Positions 33,398 to 42,365 of a stretch of DNA of 64,000 nucleotides are shown in pieces. Every line of letters starts with the position of its first letter. Position 1 is the stretch's first letter. Source of the stretch: Sphingomonadales bacterium (lineage in GTDB: Bacteria; Pseudomonadota; Alphaproteobacteria; Sphingomonadales; Sphingomonadaceae); NCBI GenBank assembly GCA_016704425.1, contig JADJAC010000011.1:930001-994000 (forward strand), in the 5' to 3' direction. The notes beneath the pieces are model-generated. The model made no database searches. It saw nothing but the letters and a program-made list of their open reading frames with translations, and was not told the origin of the DNA. Made by a program: the position numbers and the translations under genes.

Positions 33398-34516
33398 ATG
33401 TCTTTGCCTGACGATTATTACGAACTGCTCGAGATCGAGCGGACAGCCGATGATGGGACGATCAAATCTTCCTATCGCAAGCTTGCCATGCGCTATCATC
33501 CGGACAAGAATCCTGGCTGCAAGGATTCCGAAGCTCGGTTCAAGGCGATCAGCGAAGCCTATGATGTGCTGAAGGATCCCCAGAAGCGCGCCGCTTACAA
33601 CCAATATGGCAAGGCCGCGTTCCAGAATGGCGGGGGCGGTGGCCCTCAGGATTTTGGCGGTTTTTCGGACATATTCGACAATATTTTCGGCGAGTTCATG
33701 GGCGGCGGTCGCAACCGTCAGCGTGGTCCGCAACGTGGCGCCGACCTGCGCTATGATCTCGAAATTTCGCTTGAGGACAGTTTTCACGGCAAGGAAACGG
33801 AAATCCGCATAGAGGTCTCCACCACCTGCGAACCTTGCGACGGCACCGGTGCCAAGCCGGGAACATCTGCCAAGACTTGCGGGACCTGCGGTGGGCATGG
33901 CAAAGTCCGCGCGCAGCAGGGCTTTTTCGTGGTCGAGCGCCCTTGCGCAAGTTGCCGGGGCGCAGGGCAGGTGATTTCAGATCCGTGTACTTCGTGCCGT
34001 GGCAATGGACGAGTGGACAGGGAAAAGACGCTCAGTGTCAACATCCCGCGAGGTGTGGACGACGGCACGCGGATTCGACTTTCAGGTGAAGGCGAGGCCG
34101 GGGAACGCGGTGCACCGGCAGGCGACCTCTACATTTTTCTGCACCTTGAGCGGCACCAGCTGTTCCAGCGCGACGGCACAACCCTATTTGCCCGGGCGCC
34201 AATCAGTTTCACCACTGCTGCGCTCGGCGGCACAATCACTGTTCCAGGGGTGGATCGAACGCCGCATGAAATCCGCATTCCAGCCGGTATCCAGTCGGGC
34301 AAGCAACTCCGTCAGCGCGGCGCTGGCATGCCGGTTTTGAACGGGCGGGGAACCGGCGATCTTGTCGTGCAGATCGATGTCGAGACGCCAACGAAGCTGA
34401 CCTCTGAACAACGCGAATTGCTTGAAGCGTTCCGCAAAACCGAGACTGGCGAGGAATGCCCGCAATCGGCGGGCTTCTTTTCCAAGCTCAAGAACATGTG
34501 GGAAGACCTGACCTAG
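33398..34516 (+). CDS. dnaJ: Molecular chaperone DnaJ (Hsp40)
   Basis: Type I J-protein, 372 residues. J domain with YYELLEIERTADDGTIKSSY (in part) and the HPD tripeptide in MRYHPDKNPG. A Gly/Phe-rich linker is followed by four CxxCxGxG zinc repeats: CEPCDGTG, CGTCGGHG, CASCRGAG and CTSCRGNG. C-terminal substrate domains come next. A G-rich stretch (CGGGGGGG) is the only candidate ribosome site. Its TAG overlaps that of the opposing amt gene (shared CTAG), so the two converge without a spacer. Confidence 0.97.
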   Translation: MSLPDDYYELLEIERTADDGTIKSSYRKLAMRYHPDKNPGCKDSEARFKAISEAYDVLKDPQKRAAYNQYGKAAFQNGGGGGPQDFGGFSDIFDNIFGEFMGGGRNRQRGPQRGADLRYDLEISLEDSFHGKETEIRIEVSTTCEPCDGTGAKPGTSAKTCGTCGGHGKVRAQQGFFVVERPCASCRGAGQVISDPCTSCRGNGRVDREKTLSVNIPRGVDDGTRIRLSGEGEAGERGAPAGDLYIFLHLERHQLFQRDGTTLFARAPISFTTAALGGTITVPGVDRTPHEIRIPAGIQSGKQLRQRGAGMPVLNGRGTGDLVVQIDVETPTKLTSEQRELLEAFRKTETGEECPQSAGFFSKLKNMWEDLT

Positions 34517-35805
34517 TCGAGCTCCCAACCGCGCTCGCCGTGGCTTGACAAATCAAGCCCGTCATGTTCGGCCTCTTCATCCACGCGCATTGGCAGGAAG
34601 ACGCTGCTGACGACACAGATCAACCATGTCACAAGCGCAGTCCATGCCGCTACAAGTCCGACGCCAAGAGCCTGTGCGCCAAGCTGGCCCGGAAGGTCCT
34701 GACCATCCCCGAAGCCAATGCCGCCGAGCGACTGCGACATGAATAGTGGAAAGAAGATGGAGCCCAGCATCCCGCCAACGCCGTGCACCGCAAACACGTC
34801 CAGCGAATCGTCAACTTTCCAATTCTGCTTGACCAGCTGGACCGCGAAAAAGCAGACGATGCCGCCGAGCAGCCCAAGAACGATTGCGCCCATCAGACCA
34901 ACATATCCAGCTGCCGGGGTCACTGTTGCCAGACCGGCAACGGCGCCGGTCACAATGCCGATCGACGTTGGCTTTCCAATTTTCGCGCGTTCGAGCATGA
35001 TCCAGACCAGTGCAGCTGCACAGGCCGCCATATGGGTATTCAGAATGGCGGAAGCCGCATCGCCGCTGGCGGACAGCGCCGAACCGCCGTTGAATCCATA
35101 CCAGCCGAACCAGAGCAACCCTGCACCGACCATCGTGAGGGTCGGGCTGTGTGGAGGGAGCAGGGATTTGTTGAAGCCTCTCCGCGCGCCAAGCCGCATT
35201 GCAATGACAAGCGCAGCAATACCGGCAGTCGTGTGGACAACGATCCCACCAGCGAAGTCCAAGGCTCCAAGGCTCGACAACCAGCCGCCGCCCCAGATCG
35301 AGCGGGCAACGGGGATATAGACGAACATTGTCCAGATCAGGCTGAATGCGACAACCCATCCGAACCGTATGCGCTCCACAAACGCGCCAATCACAAGCGC
35401 AGGGGTGATCACAGCGAATGTCATCTGGAACAGGGCGAAGGCGCTTTCGGGCAGGGTCGTTCCGCTGCGCAGATCACTGAGGCTGGCCAGAAAGGCGTTG
35501 CCCGTGCCGCCAAGCCATTGATTGCCCTCTCCAAAGACAAGGCTGTATCCAATGACTGCCCAAAGCAGGGAGATGGTACAGACCATGACAAAGCAATGCA
35601 TCACGACCGAAAGGACGTTTCGAGCCCGAACGAGCCCGCCATAAAACAGGGCCAGACCGGGAATTGTCATCAACAGGACAAGCGCGGATGCAACCAGAAC
35701 CCAGGCAGTGTCCCCACTGTCGGGCACAACAATTGGCTGTGCTGCAGCGGGGGCTGCCAGACCTGCAGCAAGAACTGCAAACGCACAAAATCTCGTCGCG
35801 CCCAT
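34513..35805 (-). CDS. amt: Ammonium transporter (Amt family)
   Basis: Trimeric ammonium channel of the inner membrane, 430 residues. An N-terminal signal sequence (FAVLAAGLAAPAAAQ) precedes eleven helices. Signature text: GDTAWVLVASALVLLMTIPG, LFYGGLVRARNVLSVVMH, and the conserved pore stretch DFAGGIVVHTTAGIAALV with one of the twin His; the second is in DVFAVHGVGGMLGSIF. ATG 35805 has GGAGGA upstream. Unlike most bacteria, no glnK (PII) gene accompanies it here. Tail-to-tail overlap with dnaJ. Confidence 0.95.
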   Translation of the reverse strand: MGATRFCAFAVLAAGLAAPAAAQPIVVPDSGDTAWVLVASALVLLMTIPGLALFYGGLVRARNVLSVVMHCFVMVCTISLLWAVIGYSLVFGEGNQWLGGTGNAFLASLSDLRSGTTLPESAFALFQMTFAVITPALVIGAFVERIRFGWVVAFSLIWTMFVYIPVARSIWGGGWLSSLGALDFAGGIVVHTTAGIAALVIAMRLGARRGFNKSLLPPHSPTLTMVGAGLLWFGWYGFNGGSALSASGDAASAILNTHMAACAAALVWIMLERAKIGKPTSIGIVTGAVAGLATVTPAAGYVGLMGAIVLGLLGGIVCFFAVQLVKQNWKVDDSLDVFAVHGVGGMLGSIFFPLFMSQSLGGIGFGDGQDLPGQLGAQALGVGLVAAWTALVTWLICVVSSVFLPMRVDEEAEHDGLDLSSHGERGWELD

Positions 35806-35873
35806 GGTATCCTCCCCATTTCCTCTTGCGGCCCTGCTAGGCGAAGCAGAGAGAGGCTTCAACCTTGAAGCGC

Positions 35874-35888
35874 TGCACAGATTTTGCA
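35874..35888. promoter_or_regulatory. Possible NtrC-type dyad upstream of amt
   Basis: TGCA at 35874-35877 and TGCA at 35885-35888 with seven bases between (TGCACAGATTTTGCA) match the TGCA-N7-TGCA spacing of NtrC sites. It lies about 70 bases upstream of amt and also ahead of the divergent SH3 gene. No clear sigma-54 promoter accompanies it on the amt strand. Confidence 0.3.
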
Positions 35889-35926
35889 ACAAGCTCTTGG
35901 TCATGGAATTTGGGGTTCAAAGCGTC

Positions 35927-36409
35927 ATGAAGCGTCGTACGATGCTGGTTGCGGCAGCGGCAATTTTGCTCATACCGGCCTCGCAGGCCGTCGCGCAGAA
36001 GAAGACGCCTTACTGGGCGTCGATCTCGGCGGGGCAAGCCCGCATGCGCACCGGGCCGGGGCGGCAATTCCCGGCGAGCTGGCTGTATCAGCGTGCCGGA
36101 CTTCCCGTGAAGGTGATCGAAACATACCCCAACTGGCGCAAGATTGAGGATCCCGACGGAGAGAAGGGCTGGATGCAGGCGAATCTGCTCAGCGACGATC
36201 GTTCGGGTCTTGTCGTCAGCGGACCGGTCCGGGCGCTGCGTGAAGCTCCAAACGGAACTTCGAGGATTGTGTGGCGCGTGGAGCCGGGGGTGGTGGGAAA
36301 ACTGAGCGAATGCCGCCGTGGCTGGTGCAAAATGGATATCAAGGGAAAATTGGGATATCTCGAAGCTTCCGCCCTCTGGGGCGTGGACCCTGACGAGCGC
36401 GAGCCCTGA
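35927..36409 (+). CDS. Secreted SH3-domain protein
   Basis: A 160-residue exported protein with two bacterial SH3-like repeats. The signal peptide is MLVAAAAILLIPASQAVAQ after MKRRT. Repeat one contains GQARMRTGPGRQFPASWLYQ and YPNWRKIEDPDGEKGWMQ; repeat two VRALREAPNGTSRIVWRVE and CRRGWCKMDIKGKLGYLE. Such domains bind peptidoglycan or partner enzymes in the periplasm. The start could also be ATG 35903, adding eight residues. It is 32 bases upstream of the prepilin peptidase gene. Confidence 0.85.
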   Translation: MKRRTMLVAAAAILLIPASQAVAQKKTPYWASISAGQARMRTGPGRQFPASWLYQRAGLPVKVIETYPNWRKIEDPDGEKGWMQANLLSDDRSGLVVSGPVRALREAPNGTSRIVWRVEPGVVGKLSECRRGWCKMDIKGKLGYLEASALWGVDPDEREP

Positions 36410-36441
36410 TCCCGCTCGCCATTCCCCTTTGGGCTTGGGCC

Positions 36442-37161
36442 TTGATCGGCGCCATGCTCGGATTGATTGCGGGAAGCTTTCTGGCAACACTGGTCTTGCG
36501 CTCGCCAAGGGGCGAAACGATTGTTGCGGGCCGGTCAGCCTGTGAGCATTGCGGCAAGCGGCTGGACGTCACTGAACTTGTACCAGTGGCAAGCTGGCTT
36601 TGGCTTCGCGGTCGTTGCCGCGGCTGCGGTGGCCGGATCGACCCGTTGCACCCCATAGTCGAAGGCTTGTGCGCGCTTGTCGGTGCCGCTGCCCTTGCTG
36701 TCGCTCCGGGTGTGGCAGGAGTGGCAGGGGCCTTTTTCGGATGGGTTCTGGTCGCGCTTGCAGCTTTGGATCTGCGGCATTTCTGGTTGCCCGATCGCCT
36801 GATCCTCATCCTGCTGCTCATTGCTGTTGCTTCCTGGTGGATGGATATTGCTCCGTCCGCATTCGACCGGTTTCTTGGTGCCGCGGGCGGTTATGCTGCG
36901 CTCACGATTGTGGCCGCCGCCTATCGACTTGTGCGCAAACGAGACGGACTCGGCGCGGGCGATGCAAAGCTGTTTGGCGCTCTGGGGGCGATACTCGGAT
37001 GGCAGGCTCTGCCGCTAGTGCTTGTTGGAGCATGCAGCGTCGGTCTTTTCTTTGTCGCGGCCCGTGTCATAGGCGGACAGGAGGTGGTGGCGACTGACAG
37101 GCTGCCACTTGGTGCCTTGCTGGCCTTTGCTGCCTTTCCGGCCTGGATCATTCAGCAATAA
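36442..37161 (+). CDS. pilD: Prepilin peptidase (PilD/GspO type)
   Basis: Membrane aspartic protease that cleaves and N-methylates type IV pilin-like leaders. Zinc-type cysteine pairs are in CEHCGKRL and CRGCGGRID. Catalytic Asp residues are in ALDLRHFWLPD and GAGDAKLFGALG. Eight helices are visible. The start is uncertain: TTG 36442 and ATG 36454 are possible. In-frame residues upstream (IPLAIPLWAWALIGAMLG) look like the genuine family N-terminus, which would require CTG at 36406 overlapping the SH3 stop. No pilus genes lie nearby. Confidence 0.85.
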   Translation: MIGAMLGLIAGSFLATLVLRSPRGETIVAGRSACEHCGKRLDVTELVPVASWLWLRGRCRGCGGRIDPLHPIVEGLCALVGAAALAVAPGVAGVAGAFFGWVLVALAALDLRHFWLPDRLILILLLIAVASWWMDIAPSAFDRFLGAAGGYAALTIVAAAYRLVRKRDGLGAGDAKLFGALGAILGWQALPLVLVGACSVGLFFVAARVIGGQEVVATDRLPLGALLAFAAFPAWIIQQ

Positions 37162-37228
37162 CTTGCTCTCGACCGGAGTCCCGGCCATATCTCATTGCAA
37201 ACAGAAACCTGAAAATCGGGAGCGGAAG

Positions 37229-38659
37229 ATGGCAGTCACCAAGGACGAGATGCTTGCAGCCGTGAAAGCGCAGCGCGATGCATTTATGGCTGAGCTTCCA
37301 GTGCCAGCGGCAATCCGGAAGGACCGCCTCAAGCGATCTGTCGCGATGTTGGTGGACCATGGGCAAGCTTTTGTTGATGCAATGTCAGAAGACTTCGGAC
37401 ATCGCAGTGCGGAACAGAGCTGGATGGCCGATATCACGGTATCGATCCGCACGCTCAAGCATTCGAGCAAAAGCCTAGACAAATGGATGAGGCCGGAACG
37501 CCGCAAGCTCGATTTTCCGCTTGGCCTCCTTGGCGCAAAGGGCATCGTCGAATTCCAGCCCAAGGGTGTCGTCGGGATCATCGCGCCCTGGAATTTTCCT
37601 GTGCAGTTGACGATGGGGCCGATTGCGGGCGCATTTGCCGCCGGCAACCGGGTGATGGTCAAATCATCGGAGTATACGCCAACTGTTGCTGCCCTGTTCG
37701 AAGAGGTCGGGCCGAAATATTTCGACGTTACTGAAGCCTTGTTTCTGAGCGGCGGCCCTGACGTTGGCAAGGCATTTGCAGAACTGCCTTTCGATCATCT
37801 TCTCTTCACTGGGGCAACTGGCATCGGCAAGCACATTCTGCATGCTGCGGCGGACAATCTGACCCCTGTTACGCTCGAACTCGGCGGTAAATCTCCCACG
37901 ATCATTGGAAGATCTGCTGACGTCGGCACGGCAACACAGCGCGTTGCCTTGGGCAAGATGATGAATGCCGGCCAGATCTGTCTTGCCCCCGACTACCTGA
38001 TGGTCCCGCGAGAGCAGGAAGAGATGGTGGTCGAGGGCATGAAAAAGGCAGTTTCGGTCATGTACCCGACGCTGCTCGACAACCCTGACTATACGTCGGT
38101 CATGAACAGCCGACATCGTGACCGGCTGACTGGCTATCTCGACGACGCGCGCGCCAAAGGGGCCGAAGTCATTGAAGTCAACCCGGCCAATGAGGATTTC
38201 GCCTCCTCGAACGGGAACAAGATGCCGCTCTATCTTGTCCGCAATCCGACTGACGATATGAAGGTCATGCAGGAAGAAATATTCGGTCCCGTCCTTCCGA
38301 TCAAAACTTATGAGAAGGTGGAAGAGGCCATAGACTATGTGAACCAGCATGATCGTCCGCTGGGGCTCTATTATTTTGGCAATGAAGAGGGCGAAAAGCG
38401 CCGTGTTCTTGATCGGACCGTTTCGGGCGGTGTGACCGTGAACGATGTTGTCTTTCACGTGACCATGGAAGAGCTGCCCTTCGGCGGCGTTGGGCCTTCA
38501 GGAATGGGTGCGTATCACGGCCATGACGGGTTCAAGACGTTCAGCCATGCCAAAAGCGTCTATCATCAGCCAAAGATCAATATTGCCAAACTGGCCGGTT
38601 TCATGCCGCCGTACAGCGACGCAACACGCAAGACGATTGCACGCGATTTGAAAGCCTAG
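37229..38659 (+). CDS. calB: Coniferyl aldehyde dehydrogenase-type ALDH
   Basis: NAD(P)-dependent aldehyde dehydrogenase, 476 residues, of the class that includes coniferyl-aldehyde dehydrogenase and class 3 fatty-aldehyde enzymes. Motifs: GVVGIIAPWNFPVQL, LLFTGATGIGKHIL, base Glu in VTLELGGKSPTII, nucleophile Cys in NAGQICLAPDYLMVP, and QEEIFGPVLPI. The C-terminus has a hydrophobic patch. ATG 37229 gives the family N-terminus MAVTKDEMLAAVKAQRD. No lignin-degradation genes are adjacent, so substrate is uncertain. Confidence 0.85.
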   Translation: MAVTKDEMLAAVKAQRDAFMAELPVPAAIRKDRLKRSVAMLVDHGQAFVDAMSEDFGHRSAEQSWMADITVSIRTLKHSSKSLDKWMRPERRKLDFPLGLLGAKGIVEFQPKGVVGIIAPWNFPVQLTMGPIAGAFAAGNRVMVKSSEYTPTVAALFEEVGPKYFDVTEALFLSGGPDVGKAFAELPFDHLLFTGATGIGKHILHAAADNLTPVTLELGGKSPTIIGRSADVGTATQRVALGKMMNAGQICLAPDYLMVPREQEEMVVEGMKKAVSVMYPTLLDNPDYTSVMNSRHRDRLTGYLDDARAKGAEVIEVNPANEDFASSNGNKMPLYLVRNPTDDMKVMQEEIFGPVLPIKTYEKVEEAIDYVNQHDRPLGLYYFGNEEGEKRRVLDRTVSGGVTVNDVVFHVTMEELPFGGVGPSGMGAYHGHDGFKTFSHAKSVYHQPKINIAKLAGFMPPYSDATRKTIARDLKA

Positions 38660-38663
38660 TCCG

Positions 38664-39659
38664 TCAAAGGTCTCGATATTGGCGATACCAGGCGACGAAG
38701 CGTGGAATGCCGACTGATATCGGCGTTGTCGGCGCATATCCAAGATCGCGCGCAATATCGTCAATATCGGCATGGGTCTCGTAGACGTCGCCAGGTTGCA
38801 TCGGGTGAAAAGCGAGTTCGGCCTTTTTGCCACAGGCCGTCTCGATCACGGCGATCAGGTCCATGAGTTGTTCAGAGCGATTGTTGCCGATGTTATAGAG
38901 TCGGTGCGGTGCCTTGCTTCCGCCGGGCTTCAAGCTGCCATCGTCCAGCGGTTGGGAGTCGATTGCGGCCACAACGCCGGAAATGATATCGTCGATGTAC
39001 GTGAAGTCGCGCTTCATCTCACCTCGATTGAAAACCGGTATCGGTCTGCCTTCAAGAATATCGCGCGTGAACATCCAGACGGCCATATCGGGTCTGCCCC
39101 AGGGACCGTAGACCGTAAAAAAGCGCAGCCCTGTCAAAGGGATGCGATAGAGATGGGCGTAGGTCTCGCTCATCAGTTCGTCAGCGCGTTTCGTCGCGGC
39201 ATAAAGCGAGATCGGGTGATCGACACGATCCGACACTCTGAATGGCAAGGTGTCGTTCCCGCCGTAGACCGAAGAGCTTGATGCATAGACCATAGGCAGG
39301 CGTCGGTCCCGCGCCACCTCAAGCATATTCAGATGGCCAACAAGGTTTGACTGGGCATAGGCACGCGGGTTCTCGATTGAATAGCGGACGCCGGCTTGCG
39401 CTCCGAGATGGGCAATTGCCCGTATGTCGACCTGCCCCAGTGACGCATCCAACGCCTGATGGTCGGCAAAATCAACGCGGCTGAACGAGAACCGGTCCCC
39501 AAATCTTTCGCTGAGATCGTTGATCCGTGCCTGCTTCAGGGTGGGGTCGTAATAGTCGTTCATATTGTCGATTCCGAGGACGGAATCCCCCCGGGCAAGC
39601 AATCGCTCGGCAAGGCCATGGCCAATAAAGCCTGCTGCGCCTGTGATGAGAATCGTCAC
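38664..39659 (-). CDS. UDP-glucuronate 4-epimerase-like NAD epimerase
   Basis: Extended SDR nucleotide-sugar epimerase, 331 residues. NAD motif ITGAAGFIGHGLAE; NMNDYYDPTLKQARI is typical of UDP-glucuronate epimerases; Ser-Tyr-Lys set in YASSSSVYGG and ISLYAATKRADELM; substrate region GLRFFTVYGPWGRPDMA. It supplies UDP-galacturonate for capsule or lipopolysaccharide in relatives. It is divergent from wecB across 159 bases, and both act on UDP-sugars, suggesting a shared envelope-polysaccharide promoter region. Only four bases separate its end from the convergent calB. Confidence 0.9.
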   Translation of the reverse strand: MTILITGAAGFIGHGLAERLLARGDSVLGIDNMNDYYDPTLKQARINDLSERFGDRFSFSRVDFADHQALDASLGQVDIRAIAHLGAQAGVRYSIENPRAYAQSNLVGHLNMLEVARDRRLPMVYASSSSVYGGNDTLPFRVSDRVDHPISLYAATKRADELMSETYAHLYRIPLTGLRFFTVYGPWGRPDMAVWMFTRDILEGRPIPVFNRGEMKRDFTYIDDIISGVVAAIDSQPLDDGSLKPGGSKAPHRLYNIGNNRSEQLMDLIAVIETACGKKAELAFHPMQPGDVYETHADIDDIARDLGYAPTTPISVGIPRFVAWYRQYRDL

Positions 39660-39818
39660 GCCTGCTCCTTCTGCAATGCATGTGCGGCCTTATCCGAAAA
39701 ATCGGAGATAGGAGAGATTTCCTTTCCGGGACCTTTCCCGCATCCAAATTTTGTTGTGGCGGGTCATTCCATTGATGATCAGCGTGCTTGCCGTCCCTTT
39801 ATCGCCGCGCGGGATTCC

Positions 39819-40958
39819 GTGAAAACCGCTGGCGATGCAACGCCCAGAATCGCTGTTGTTTTCGGTACGCGGCCCGAGGCGATCAAGATGTTCCCGCTTG
39901 TTCATGCCCTGCGCGCTTCAAGCCAGATCGAAACGCGCGTGATCGTGACGGCGCAGCATCGCGGGTTGCTTGACCAGGTGCTCGATTTGGCTGGCATTTC
40001 CGCCGATGTCGATCTTGACGTCATGCAAGCCAACCAGTCGCTCGATGGTCTGTTCGCTCGACTCGTCAAAGGTCTTGGGGATGCCTTTGATTGCGAAACG
40101 CCAGCTCGGGTGCTGGTTCATGGGGACACTTTGACGACGATGGCGGCGTCGCTTGCCGCCTATTTCCGGAAAATTCCGGTTGGCCATGTCGAAGCTGGAC
40201 TGAGGAGCGGTGATATCTATCAACCCTGGCCGGAAGAAGTGAACCGAAGGACCACCGGTGTTATTGCTGACATTCACTTCGCACCCACGGAGGCGTCGCG
40301 TAATGCCCTGATTGCGGAAAATGTGCCGGCAGAGACTATCCACATTACCGGAAATACCGTGATCGATGCGCTGCTCTCGACCGCGCGCCTGATCGAAAGC
40401 CGACCTTCCTGCGCATCTGGGCTGGATCCCCTTGCGGAGCGCTATCGAGGCCGCCGGATAATAGCAGTCACCACGCATCGACGCGAGAACTTCGGCGACG
40501 GAATGGCCAATATCGCTCACGCTCTGGCCGATATTGCAGCCCGGCCGGATATTGCGATTGTCGTGCCTATCCACCCCAACCCCAACGTTCGCCCGCACAT
40601 TGAAGCAATTCTGGCCGGACTGGACAATGTGGCATTGTTGGCGCCTCTCGATTATCCCCATTTCGTTCGCCTGCTTGGAATGGCCGATCTGGTACTGACG
40701 GACTCTGGCGGCGTACAGGAAGAGGCGCCCGCCCTCGGCAAGCCGGTCCTTGTGATGCGGGAAACGACCGAAAGACCCGAGGGTGTGAGTGCTGGAACAG
40801 CGTTGTTGGTCGGCGTCGACCGCAATCGCATTGTACGAGAAACATTCAGACTGCTGGATGATCCCATTGCGTATGCGGCGATGTCACGCGCTCATAACCC
40901 CTACGGAGATGGCCGGGCTGCGGAACGCATCGCCAAAATTGTCGTCAGCTCGTTCTAA
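39819..40958 (+). CDS. wecB: UDP-N-acetylglucosamine 2-epimerase (non-hydrolysing)
   Basis: Converts UDP-GlcNAc to UDP-ManNAc for envelope polysaccharides, 379 residues, GT-B fold. Family text: AVVFGTRPEAIKMFPLVHAL, VLVHGDTLTTMAASLAAYF, VGHVEAGLRSGDIYQPWPEE, VTTHRRENFGDGM, IHPNPNVR and LVLTDSGGVQEEAPALGKPV. The start is GTG at 39819, the only start codon fitting the family N-terminus. The longer frame runs back into the opposing epimerase gene and is not credible. The 159-base spacer before it must hold both promoters. Confidence 0.93.
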   Translation: MKTAGDATPRIAVVFGTRPEAIKMFPLVHALRASSQIETRVIVTAQHRGLLDQVLDLAGISADVDLDVMQANQSLDGLFARLVKGLGDAFDCETPARVLVHGDTLTTMAASLAAYFRKIPVGHVEAGLRSGDIYQPWPEEVNRRTTGVIADIHFAPTEASRNALIAENVPAETIHITGNTVIDALLSTARLIESRPSCASGLDPLAERYRGRRIIAVTTHRRENFGDGMANIAHALADIAARPDIAIVVPIHPNPNVRPHIEAILAGLDNVALLAPLDYPHFVRLLGMADLVLTDSGGVQEEAPALGKPVLVMRETTERPEGVSAGTALLVGVDRNRIVRETFRLLDDPIAYAAMSRAHNPYGDGRAAERIAKIVVSSF

Positions 40959-41048
40959 CCTGATATCGGGGGATGCTTGCTATTGGCACCGGCCTATAGG
41001 TGTTTATCCTCAGTTGAGGTTGTTTGGCGGTAATGGAAGGGGAGACGT

Positions 41049-42353
41049 ATGAACGCCGGACCCGAGCTCGAAAACGCCGTGCCAGAAAAGCAAGGGCAAG
41101 TGGGCGGATTCCGTGGCTTCCTTCGGCGCCTTGGGCCAGGCCTGATTACCGGTGCTGCTGATGACGATCCAAGCGGCATCGGTACGCATAGCCAGGTCGG
41201 CGCGGAATTTGGTTATGGCCTGTCCTGGACATTTGTCCTGAGCTTTCCTTTGATGGTCGCCATTCAGGAAGTGTCGGCGGAAATTGGCAGAGTGACCGGT
41301 GCAGGGATCGCGCGCAATTTGAGGCGGCACTATCCAAGGCCGCTTCTGTGGTCCATCGTAGCCTTGCTGCTGGTCGCCAATATCGTGAACCTCGGGGCGG
41401 ATCTGAGCGCAATGGGTGCTGCCTTTGCTTTGCTGGTCGGTGGCAATATAGTCCTTTACACTCTGGCCTTCGGCATCATCTGTGTCGTCCTTGAAGTGGT
41501 CCTCAGCTATCCGCGATATGCATCGATCCTCAAATGGACGACGCTGTCCCTCTTCACATATGTCGCGGTGGTGATCGTGGCTGGTGTCCCCTGGTCGCGT
41601 GCGCTGAAATCTCTTCTGGTGCCGGAAATACAATGGAACGCGGCCTATGCGACGGCGCTTGTCGCAATTCTCGGAACGACTATCAGTCCCTATCTCTTTT
41701 TCTGGCAGGCCGGGCAGGAAGTTGAAGAACAGCACCGGCATCACGCCAAGCCATTATGTATCACGCCAAAGGAAGCTGGCCCTGAGCTTGCCCGCATTCG
41801 GATGGATACGCTGACTGGCATGGCCTTCAGCAGCATCGTGTCCTTGGCAATAGTCTTTGCGACGGCGGCTACACTCAACGCGCACGGCATCCACAATATT
41901 GCAACGTCCGCTCAGGCCGCCGAAGCCCTGCGACCGATTGCCGGCCAGTTCGCTTTCGCGATGTTTGCGCTGGGGATCATCGGAACCGGTTTGCTTGCCG
42001 TGCCCGTTCTTGCTGGTTCCGCCGCCTATGCCGTGACAGAGATGGTCGGTGTGGCGGGAAGCCTCGATTCCAAACCGCTCAGTGCACGACTGTTTTACGG
42101 GACAATCGCCGCGACCACGCTTGCCGGGTCATCGCTCAATATTGTCGGGATTGATCCGGTCCGGGCTCTTTATTGGGCGGCAGTCGTAAATGGTGTCCTT
42201 GCAGCACCGCTCATGCTGGTCATGATGCTCATTGTTCGCAACCCCAAGGCGATGGGGCGGCTCACCTTGTCGCGCCGTGCGGCGGCACTCGGCTGGGGCG
42301 CGACAATTGCCATGTTCACCGCATCCATCATCTTCTTCGCTTCGGTCATCTGA
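41049..42353 (+). CDS. Nramp-family transporter, variant metal site
   Basis: Eleven- to twelve-helix transporter of 434 residues in the Nramp superfamily. Helix 1 has LGPGLITGAADDDPSGIGTHS, where the canonical metal-binding DPGN is D40-P-S-G. Helix 6 has GTTISPYLFFWQAGQEVEE, where canonical Nramps have MPH with the metal-binding Met. Both sites of the Mn2+/Fe2+ pathway therefore differ. This is the pattern of a wide but uncharacterised bacterial subgroup. An acidic N-terminus precedes helix 1. ATG 41049 has GGGGAG upstream. Substrate should not be assumed to be manganese. Confidence 0.88.
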   Translation: MNAGPELENAVPEKQGQVGGFRGFLRRLGPGLITGAADDDPSGIGTHSQVGAEFGYGLSWTFVLSFPLMVAIQEVSAEIGRVTGAGIARNLRRHYPRPLLWSIVALLLVANIVNLGADLSAMGAAFALLVGGNIVLYTLAFGIICVVLEVVLSYPRYASILKWTTLSLFTYVAVVIVAGVPWSRALKSLLVPEIQWNAAYATALVAILGTTISPYLFFWQAGQEVEEQHRHHAKPLCITPKEAGPELARIRMDTLTGMAFSSIVSLAIVFATAATLNAHGIHNIATSAQAAEALRPIAGQFAFAMFALGIIGTGLLAVPVLAGSAAYAVTEMVGVAGSLDSKPLSARLFYGTIAATTLAGSSLNIVGIDPVRALYWAAVVNGVLAAPLMLVMMLIVRNPKAMGRLTLSRRAAALGWGATIAMFTASIIFFASVI

Positions 42354-42365
42354 AGATCAAGGCAC

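Noticed and set aside
36442..37161. Type IV pilus locus
   Set aside because: Only the prepilin peptidase is present; no pilin, ATPase or secretin gene lies nearby.
39459..40958. 499-residue version of WecB
   Set aside because: The N-terminal 120 residues overlap the opposing epimerase gene and do not match the family; GTG 39819 fits.
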